Below, piece by piece: positions 6,570 to 11,973 of a DNA stretch of 11,973 bases (positions within the stretch are counted from its first letter, which is position 1; every line of letters starts with the position of its first letter). The notes beneath the pieces were generated by a model. The model was given only the letters and a program-made list of their open reading frames with translations, ran no database searches and was not told where the DNA came from. The position numbers and the translations under genes are program-made. The stretch comes from Gammaproteobacteria bacterium HGW-Gammaproteobacteria-14. Its GTDB lineage: Bacteria; Pseudomonadota; Gammaproteobacteria; Pseudomonadales; Alcanivoracaceae. The stretch is from the NCBI GenBank assembly GCA_002840115.1, contig PGZG01000041.1:1-11973 (forward strand), in the 5' to 3' direction.

Positions 6570-9500
6570 TGGAAAAACAATACGCGCTGGATACAACAGG
6601 GCAGGAAAGCGGCTGGCAACTGGCGCCCACCTACATCCTGCAATCACTGGAACTGTTCAACTGGGGAGGTTTCGTCGGCCTACATCGGGCGGATATCGAC
6701 AGAGGTGGCACCGCTATTATCGGTCCTACCGGGAGCGGCAAGACCACTCTTGTCGACGCTTTGATGACACTAATCGCCGCCAACCCCAAATATAACCTGG
6801 CATCCACCGGCGGCCACGAAAGTGACCGGGATCTGGCGTCTTATATTCGTGGCGTCAGCGGCCCCGGTGATGGCGGGGAGGAGCAGTCACATATCGCCCG
6901 GCAAGGAAAAACCGTTACAGGACTGGCCGCTACGCTCAGCAATGGCGAAAACATCGTTCGCCTTGGTGCGTTGCTCTGGTTTGACAGCACCAGCATGTCA
7001 CCTTCAGATATGAAGAAGCTCTGGCTGTTCAGCACCAACCCGGAACAAACACTGCAAGAGTGGCTTACGGTCCAGCATGAAGGTGGAATGCGCGCCCTTC
7101 GACAACTGGACAAGACAGAAAGCGGCATCTGGACTTACCCGAGTAAGAAAGGCTATCTGGCACGATTACGGGATTTTTTCGAGGTACGCGATAATGCTTT
7201 CAGCCTGCTCAATCGAGCGGCGGGCCTCAAACAACTGAACAGTATCGATGAAATATTCCGCGAATTGGTACTGGATGACAATGCCCAGTTCCAGAGAGCT
7301 CAAGAAGTGGCGAACAGCTTTGACGACCTGACCGCCATTCATGAAGAACTGGAAATAGCCCGGCGTCAGCAGCACTCGCTGGAACCGATTAAATCCGGCT
7401 GGGAGAAATATCAGAGCAATCAGGCACTGCTGGCCGATAAAGAAACGCTGAGCAGAATACTGCCGGTTTGGTTTGGCGAGCAAGCGCATCTCTTGTGGAA
7501 GACAGAAGCGGTGCACCTGGAGCAACAACTGCAAAAAGCAGAAGCCGCGCTAACCACCGCCGAAGAGCTCTATCATAACCAACAGCAGAGGCGAGACCAT
7601 CTTAACGAGGCTTACCTGAAGCTGGGCGGTGCCGATATCGAAACGCTGGAAGCCCTGATCCGGGAAAAGCAAGCTAATCTGGCACGTTGCCAGCACCACG
7701 CAACGGATTACCAGCGGTTGGCACGTTCACTATCATTACCCGACACCCTCAGCCGCGAGGTGGTCCTGACCAATCAGGACCAAGCGAAAAAGCAAGTACA
7801 AGAGGTCGCGCAAGAGTACGAGGTGGCCAAACAAAACGCCTATGAGCACGGCAGCAGGCGCTATCAGGCAGACAAGGACCTGCAAGCCCTTAACGAAGAG
7901 CTAACCGAAATCAAAGCTCGCCCCGGCTCCAATATCCGCGCCGATTATCAGCGGTTTAGAGCGCTGCTAGCCGAAGAACTCGAACTAGCGGAAGCTGATT
8001 TGCCCTTTGCAGGCGAACTGGTACAGGTCAAGGAGCACGAGAAAGTCTGGCGCGGTTCCATCGAGCGTGCCATCGGGAGTCACCGGCTGCGTATTCTGGT
8101 ACCGCCGGAGTCGGTCAAGCGAGCATTAAACTGGATCAACAGTCGCCACAATGCCCTGCATGTACGCATTCTGGAAGTGAAATCTCCGGACAAAACGCCG
8201 CTGTTTTTTGAAGATGGGTTTACCCGCAAGCTCGACTACAAGAATCACCCCTACCGGGAAACTATCAAGGAACTTCTGGCCGGGCTGGACCGGCACTGCG
8301 TAGCGTCTCCGGAAGCATTGCATAACATGCCCCATGCGATGACGGCTGAGGGCCTAATGTCAGGCAACGCCCGTTTTTTTGACAAGCAGGATCAGAAGCG
8401 GCTGAGCGAAGACTGGCAAACCGGCTTTGATAATCGTGATAGAGTCGCTGCACTTAAGCGGGAAATTGACACCGCGAAGGCCGCGCTAGACGCCGCCACT
8501 TCTGCAGAAGAGAAAGCCAAGGCTTCAATAGCAGTACTTCATCAACGGCAAGCCTCATTAACGGCTCTCATCAATCTTGATTTTTTGCAAGTTAACGTGC
8601 CCCAAGCAGAACGGGAATTACAGGAACAACAGGACAAGCATGCAGCCCTTACTGCTCCGGAGTCAGACGCTGCAATGGCTAAGCAGAAGCTAGCGGAAGC
8701 GCAACGGCACCTGTTGGAGCTTAAGACAGAGTCGGAAAAATGTATTGAGCATCGCACTCAGATAAAAACGTCCCTCGAACACGCTGAAAAGCAGCAAAGC
8801 AAGGCGTTTCGCAGAGCTGAACCGGGCCTGAAAGATGCCGAACGGCAGCTGGCCGAAACTCATTTACCGACTATTGAGCCTCAGAAGCTGCATGACATTG
8901 ACACCCTGGAGAGAGAAATAGACGATCAGCTTCGCAAAGAACTTGTAAAATTACGTGACGCTCGCAGCGATCTTGAAAACAAATTGGTAAGAGCCATGTC
9001 TGATGCTAAACGAGAGGATCGTGGCGCTTTATCCGAAGTAGGTCGTGAACTTGATGATGTTCCAGAATACTTGAATCGACTTACCGTACTTATCGAAGAG
9101 GCCTTGCCGGAAAAGCAGCAGCGCTTTAAAGATTATCTTACTCGCTCCTCTGATGAAGGTGTCTCCCAATTACTCTCCACCATCGAAGGGGAGGTGGAGC
9201 GCATAGAAGAACGGCTGGAGGATCTCAACCACACCTTGCGACGTGTGGACTTCCAACGGGGACGTTTTCTGCAACTGGTCGCTAGCAAGGTGATGCCAGA
9301 GAGTCTGCGCACCCTAAACAAAGCAAGGAACCGCCTCAACTCGTCGCGACTTGTTGATGACGGCGGCGAAAGCCAGTACAAAGCCCTGCAACATATCGTC
9401 AGTCTGTTGCGCGACGCCTGCGAACGGCACCGCACGCTGGGTGCCAAGGCCTTGCTAGACCCCAGGTTCCGACTGGAATTCAAAGTATCCGTGTTAGACC

Positions 9501-9898
9501 GGGATAGCGGCACTCTCATCGAAACCCGTAGCGGATCTCAAGGCGGCAGCGGAGGCGAAAAGGAAATCATTGCCTCCTATGTACTCACCGCGTCATTGAG
9601 CTATGCGCTATGCCCGGACGGCAGCAACCGCCCTCTCTTCGGTACGATCGTATTGGATGAAGCCTTTTCTCGCAGCTCCCATGCAGTGGCCGGACGTATC
9701 ATTTCTGCCCTGGGAGCATTTCATCTGCATGCACTTTTTATCACCCCAAACAAGGAAATGCGTCTGCTACGAAAACATACACGCTCCGCCGTGGTCGTCC
9801 ACCGCAGAGGCAATGAATCCAGCTTGACGCCTGTTAGCTGGCAAGCGCTGGATGAGGCCCGCGAACAACGCGCAGCAAACCATGAAATCACCGGCTGA
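6569..9898 (+). CDS. jetC: Wadjet type I protein JetC (SMC/MukB-like ATPase)
   Basis: JetC is the motor: a structural-maintenance-of-chromosomes ATPase that extrudes DNA loops. The 1,109-residue protein has a head-N domain with Walker A GPTGSGKTT (52-60), a first long coiled coil (about 230-480), a hinge-like globular region (about 480-620, with GSIERAIGSHRLRILVP), a second coiled coil (about 635-920) and a head-C domain with the ABC signature GGSGGE (992-997) and Walker B GTIVLDEAF (1025-1033), including the catalytic Glu 1031. All ATPase motifs look intact. The coiled coils are shorter than in MukB, as usual for Wadjet. The ATG at 6569 overlaps the jetB TGA by one base, with GAGAGG just upstream; a TTG one codon earlier is less likely. 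MukB or SbcC homology is superficial: the flanking jet genes settle the family. Confidence 0.95.
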   Translation: MEKQYALDTTGQESGWQLAPTYILQSLELFNWGGFVGLHRADIDRGGTAIIGPTGSGKTTLVDALMTLIAANPKYNLASTGGHESDRDLASYIRGVSGPGDGGEEQSHIARQGKTVTGLAATLSNGENIVRLGALLWFDSTSMSPSDMKKLWLFSTNPEQTLQEWLTVQHEGGMRALRQLDKTESGIWTYPSKKGYLARLRDFFEVRDNAFSLLNRAAGLKQLNSIDEIFRELVLDDNAQFQRAQEVANSFDDLTAIHEELEIARRQQHSLEPIKSGWEKYQSNQALLADKETLSRILPVWFGEQAHLLWKTEAVHLEQQLQKAEAALTTAEELYHNQQQRRDHLNEAYLKLGGADIETLEALIREKQANLARCQHHATDYQRLARSLSLPDTLSREVVLTNQDQAKKQVQEVAQEYEVAKQNAYEHGSRRYQADKDLQALNEELTEIKARPGSNIRADYQRFRALLAEELELAEADLPFAGELVQVKEHEKVWRGSIERAIGSHRLRILVPPESVKRALNWINSRHNALHVRILEVKSPDKTPLFFEDGFTRKLDYKNHPYRETIKELLAGLDRHCVASPEALHNMPHAMTAEGLMSGNARFFDKQDQKRLSEDWQTGFDNRDRVAALKREIDTAKAALDAATSAEEKAKASIAVLHQRQASLTALINLDFLQVNVPQAERELQEQQDKHAALTAPESDAAMAKQKLAEAQRHLLELKTESEKCIEHRTQIKTSLEHAEKQQSKAFRRAEPGLKDAERQLAETHLPTIEPQKLHDIDTLEREIDDQLRKELVKLRDARSDLENKLVRAMSDAKREDRGALSEVGRELDDVPEYLNRLTVLIEEALPEKQQRFKDYLTRSSDEGVSQLLSTIEGEVERIEERLEDLNHTLRRVDFQRGRFLQLVASKVMPESLRTLNKARNRLNSSRLVDDGGESQYKALQHIVSLLRDACERHRTLGAKALLDPRFRLEFKVSVLDRDSGTLIETRSGSQGGSGGEKEIIASYVLTASLSYALCPDGSNRPLFGTIVLDEAFSRSSHAVAGRIISALGAFHLHALFITPNKEMRLLRKHTRSAVVVHRRGNESSLTPVSWQALDEAREQRAANHEITG

Positions 9899-11024
9899 TA
9901 TTGCAGAGCGTCTTGCACGCCAATGGCACAGATCCTCATTGCGAGTGGAGCGCCTGCTGTCAGCAGATAGCTGGCCACTGGACATGCCGATTGGCAAGCC
10001 CTCCGGCGCTCAATTCGCCAAAGAGACCACTCGCGTTCAGGAACATGTACAACACTGGCGAGAGGTAGAAACAGGAACAGTAATTTGGGAGACGGTCAAT
10101 TATAGAGCCGGAGCGGAACCGGTCTCCGTACCTGTGCAATGGCGTTTACGCACACCATCCGAGTGGGTGGCCGCCACCACAGATAAGACTGTGGGGGAAG
10201 AATTCAGGATTTTAGAAAGCATTGTTGCTAACGTAACGCCGGTTTACCGAGAGTGCCTAGTCGCCGAACGCCCCTTATGGCGTACAAAAGACGCGCAGGA
10301 AGTAATCGCTGCAGCAGCGCTCGCGGATACCCTATCCCCAGGCATCGCCAATGGAAGGCCACTCAGGCTATTAAGCGGGCTGGACATAGATACCAAATTC
10401 TTTGAGCGCCATGCCACCCTGATTACTCGTCTGCTGGATGAACGCTATGACGGCGCTGCCACTGAGCAGGGGCTGAATAACTTCCTCGACGCGCCAATTG
10501 AGAATGATCACTGGTTGCTGGTTGCACCACTTGATGAAAGCTTGCTGCCATTTAATCGTCAGCGAGTGACTACGCAGGAACTGACTGAAACACGCCTGCC
10601 TGGCTCACACATTTTGGTGGTGGAAAATGAGCGGTGCATTCATCTATTGCCAAGGGCACCAAACACAATAGCGATTCTCGGTGCCGGACTGAACCTGCAG
10701 TGGCTTTCAGGAGACACTTTCCACGACAAGAAGGTGGCCTATTGGGGCGATATGGATACTTGGGGACTGCTTATGCTGGGGCGTGCTCGTCAATACTGCC
10801 AGAGTCTGCATCCGCTAATGATGACTCGCGATCACTTCCAAAGACATGCTCAAAATTGTGCAGTGGCCGAGCCAGCGCCAGCACAGCCTCACTCACTCAA
10901 AGGGCTTAACAACAGCGAACGTGAATTTTTTGATTTCCTGCTGCACCAAGAGAAAGGACGACTTGAACAAGAATACTTGCCCGAGTCAGAGGTACACCGA
11001 GAAATCAATAACTGGCTAGGCTAA
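9882..11024 (+). CDS. jetD: Wadjet type I nuclease JetD (DUF3322 + DUF2220, Toprim)
   Basis: JetD is the topoisomerase VI-A-like nuclease that cleaves the circular DNA after JetABC has reeled it in. With the ATG at 9882 the protein has 380 residues and begins MKSPADIAERLARQW, the typical DUF3322 start; an ATG at 9852 is also open but adds ten unlike residues. DUF3322 covers about 1-185 and includes LLSGLDIDTKFFERH (163-177). DUF2220 follows, with Toprim hallmarks: VVENE (246-250; likely metal-binding Glu) and AYWGDMDTWGLLML (286-299) holding the D-x-D pair at 290/292. Catalytic residues look intact. The start lies 17 nt inside jetC in another frame, implying coupled translation. The gene ends 4 bp from the convergent SecB-like gene. 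Confidence 0.94.
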   Translation: MKSPADIAERLARQWHRSSLRVERLLSADSWPLDMPIGKPSGAQFAKETTRVQEHVQHWREVETGTVIWETVNYRAGAEPVSVPVQWRLRTPSEWVAATTDKTVGEEFRILESIVANVTPVYRECLVAERPLWRTKDAQEVIAAAALADTLSPGIANGRPLRLLSGLDIDTKFFERHATLITRLLDERYDGAATEQGLNNFLDAPIENDHWLLVAPLDESLLPFNRQRVTTQELTETRLPGSHILVVENERCIHLLPRAPNTIAILGAGLNLQWLSGDTFHDKKVAYWGDMDTWGLLMLGRARQYCQSLHPLMMTRDHFQRHAQNCAVAEPAPAQPHSLKGLNNSEREFFDFLLHQEKGRLEQEYLPESEVHREINNWLG

Positions 11025-11028
11025 ACCG

Positions 11029-11481
11029 TTACTTCAATTTCAACCCAGCAAAGAAAGGCACTTCAATGCGGGGAAGCCTACCTTTGTCTACCACATCAAA
11101 GACATGCTGCCGCCAGAACGGCCAGACATTATGAACTGCGTTAAATTCAGCAAAGGCCTTGAGCGCCTCCTCCTGAAGATCACTTTTGATACGGTAATCA
11201 ACAATGTAGTCAGCCTCAATGAATGCAAAAACTACACTGGATTCGCTCTTATCGACTAATCTGACGCCCAAATCCACCCTGACCCGCAAAAGGGGCTTCC
11301 CGTCTTTTTCATGGCCGTCTACAACAAACTGGACACCACGCTTTTGCTGCTGAGCCAGCTGAGTGCCCTCTGCGACATCCTGAGGTCGATCATACTGGCT
11401 ACGGACCAGCGTGATATCCTGAAGCTCAAGACCGGCAGTAGCTTTTACGATCAATGCTTCATTATCGTTATTGGGTGTCAC
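11029..11481 (-). CDS. SecB-like chaperone of a toxin-antitoxin-chaperone module
   Basis: This 150-residue protein resembles SecB, the export chaperone. The hallmark C-terminal half is clear: AFAEFNAVHNVWPFWRQHVF (109-128), then GRLPRIEVPFF (134-144), preceded by beta strands such as VQFVVDG and LRVRVDLGVRLVD. General SecB genes usually lie near secretion or glycerol-phosphate genes. This one begins within the 3' end of an MqsA-type antitoxin gene (4-nt GTGA overlap, GTG start, GGAG 9 nt upstream), the arrangement of solitary SecB-like chaperones that control TA systems. In such TAC modules the chaperone folds and protects the antitoxin. The gene is convergent with jetD, with 4 bp between stop codons and no room for a terminator. 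I infer the TAC role from sequence and position. Confidence 0.85.
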   Translation of the reverse strand: MTPNNDNEALIVKATAGLELQDITLVRSQYDRPQDVAEGTQLAQQQKRGVQFVVDGHEKDGKPLLRVRVDLGVRLVDKSESSVVFAFIEADYIVDYRIKSDLQEEALKAFAEFNAVHNVWPFWRQHVFDVVDKGRLPRIEVPFFAGLKLK

Positions 11482-11966
11482 GCAGCATCACTCCAAACAC
11501 TTTCCTGGTGTGGAAGCCGACGAACATCCATGTCTATGGACGCAGCCACGACGCTGGAGGAAACTTCCGACCAGTCGTACTGTAAATAACACTCTTCTAA
11601 TGACTTACCCTTTAGGCGCCCAGCCAAACCCAGCAGATCAGGCCGCAGGGCGAGAAGTTTCAACAACATATCCATAGCCGAGCTTTGCAAGGTGGCGCCA
11701 CGCTCATATTTTGAAAAGCTATTCGCCCCACCTCCAAACAATTCGGAGGCTTCTCTCTGGGTAACGCCCAACATGCTTCGAATCAGGCGTATTTCATCAC
11801 TGGTTAGCATTCCCATAGCAGATCGTTTAGCGTCTGCTAAACGACACTCATTTCTGGAAATCTGGTCAACCAGAACCGGATCTGCGCCACACACAGGACA
11901 CTCGCAGTACTCCATGCCCTCAATAACGAGTGGCTCACCATTGTGGCGGATCGTTGCGGTATGCAT
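11478..11966 (-). CDS. mqsA: MqsA-family antitoxin with zinc finger, Xre-type HTH and C-terminal tail (N-terminus may lie beyond the right edge)
   Basis: MqsA antitoxins bind the MqsR ribonuclease toxin and repress their operon. In the 162 visible residues there is C23-P-V-C26, the second half of the usual two-CxxC zinc site, then LTSDEIRLIRSMLGVTQREASELFGGGANSFSKYERG (54-90), the MqsA-type helix-turn-helix with the conserved GGGxNxFSxYE motif; N82 and K86 fit the DNA-reading positions N97/R101 of E. coli MqsA. Residues about 112-162 extend past the normal end (DLLGLAG...), ending LPHQESVWSDAA. The usual first CxxC near the N-terminus is missing, and no stop codon is seen between the ATG at 11966 and the window end, so the true start may lie outside. 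It overlaps the SecB-like gene by 4 nt. An mqsR-like toxin is expected upstream (off the right edge). Confidence 0.85.
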   Translation of the reverse strand: MHTATIRHNGEPLVIEGMEYCECPVCGADPVLVDQISRNECRLADAKRSAMGMLTSDEIRLIRSMLGVTQREASELFGGGANSFSKYERGATLQSSAMDMLLKLLALRPDLLGLAGRLKGKSLEECYLQYDWSEVSSSVVAASIDMDVRRLPHQESVWSDAA

Positions 11967-11973
11967 CCGAGGC

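Noticed and set aside
7166..7534. Minus-strand 122-codon open frame inside jetC
   Set aside because: Antisense to the SMC coiled coil; hydrophobic residues arise from the complementary codons of Glu/Lys/Gln.
9852..9881. Earlier jetD start at 9852
   Set aside because: The extra ten residues are only jetC codons read in another frame; the protein from 9882 begins with the family's usual N-terminus.
6569..9898. JetC as chromosomal MukB or the DNA-repair nuclease SbcC
   Set aside because: Length, neighbours (DUF3375, DUF4194, DUF3322/DUF2220) and the GGSGGE signature fit Wadjet; SbcD, MukE and MukF partners are absent.

Overview
The window looks like a chromosomal or island segment from a proteobacterium, probably a gammaproteobacterium. 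That placement is an inference from the mix of protein families and the moderately GC-rich coding sequence; no rRNA, tRNA or housekeeping marker is present to confirm it. No transposase, integrase or CRISPR array is visible.

Left part (1-1871, + strand): the C-terminal half of a heavy-metal-efflux RND pump (CusA/CzcA family) runs in from the left edge. It is followed 15 nt later by a small P-II-like signalling protein whose T-loop is altered. A strong hairpin with a flanking A/T tract closes this unit. A roughly 260-nt spacer with several short stem-loops follows and may mark the edge of the accessory region.

Middle part (2135-4148): an AbiE-type toxin-antitoxin pair lies on the minus strand (DUF6088/AbiEi-like antitoxin, then AbiEii nucleotidyltransferase toxin). 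Its leader carries a perfect inverted repeat, a good candidate for the autoregulatory operator. Divergent from it, on the plus strand, is a small HNH nuclease fused to a C-terminal glycine-zipper segment. The spacer between them holds a canonical G-quadruplex motif on the minus strand and a near-perfect 14-bp direct repeat just upstream of the HNH gene.

Right-centre (4311-11024, + strand): a complete type I Wadjet system, jetA-jetB-jetC-jetD. JetA is the kleisin-like DUF3375 protein, JetB the KITE-like DUF4194 protein, JetC the SMC-like ATPase with intact Walker A, signature and Walker B motifs, and JetD the DUF3322/DUF2220 Toprim nuclease. The genes abut or overlap and read as one translationally coupled operon. 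Wadjet complexes are known to extrude DNA loops and cleave small circular DNA such as plasmids.

Right edge (11029-11966, minus strand): a SecB-like chaperone gene overlapped by an MqsA-family antitoxin gene. The antitoxin has a long C-terminal tail of the kind that makes such antitoxins chaperone-dependent. This is most simply two thirds of a toxin-antitoxin-chaperone (TAC) module whose MqsR-like toxin should lie just past the right edge. The antitoxin's own N-terminus may also lie past that edge.

Taken together, positions 2135-11966 read as a defence island: AbiE, HNH-glycine zipper, Wadjet I and TAC, next to a metal-resistance unit. The least explained gene is the HNH-glycine-zipper protein beside Wadjet.
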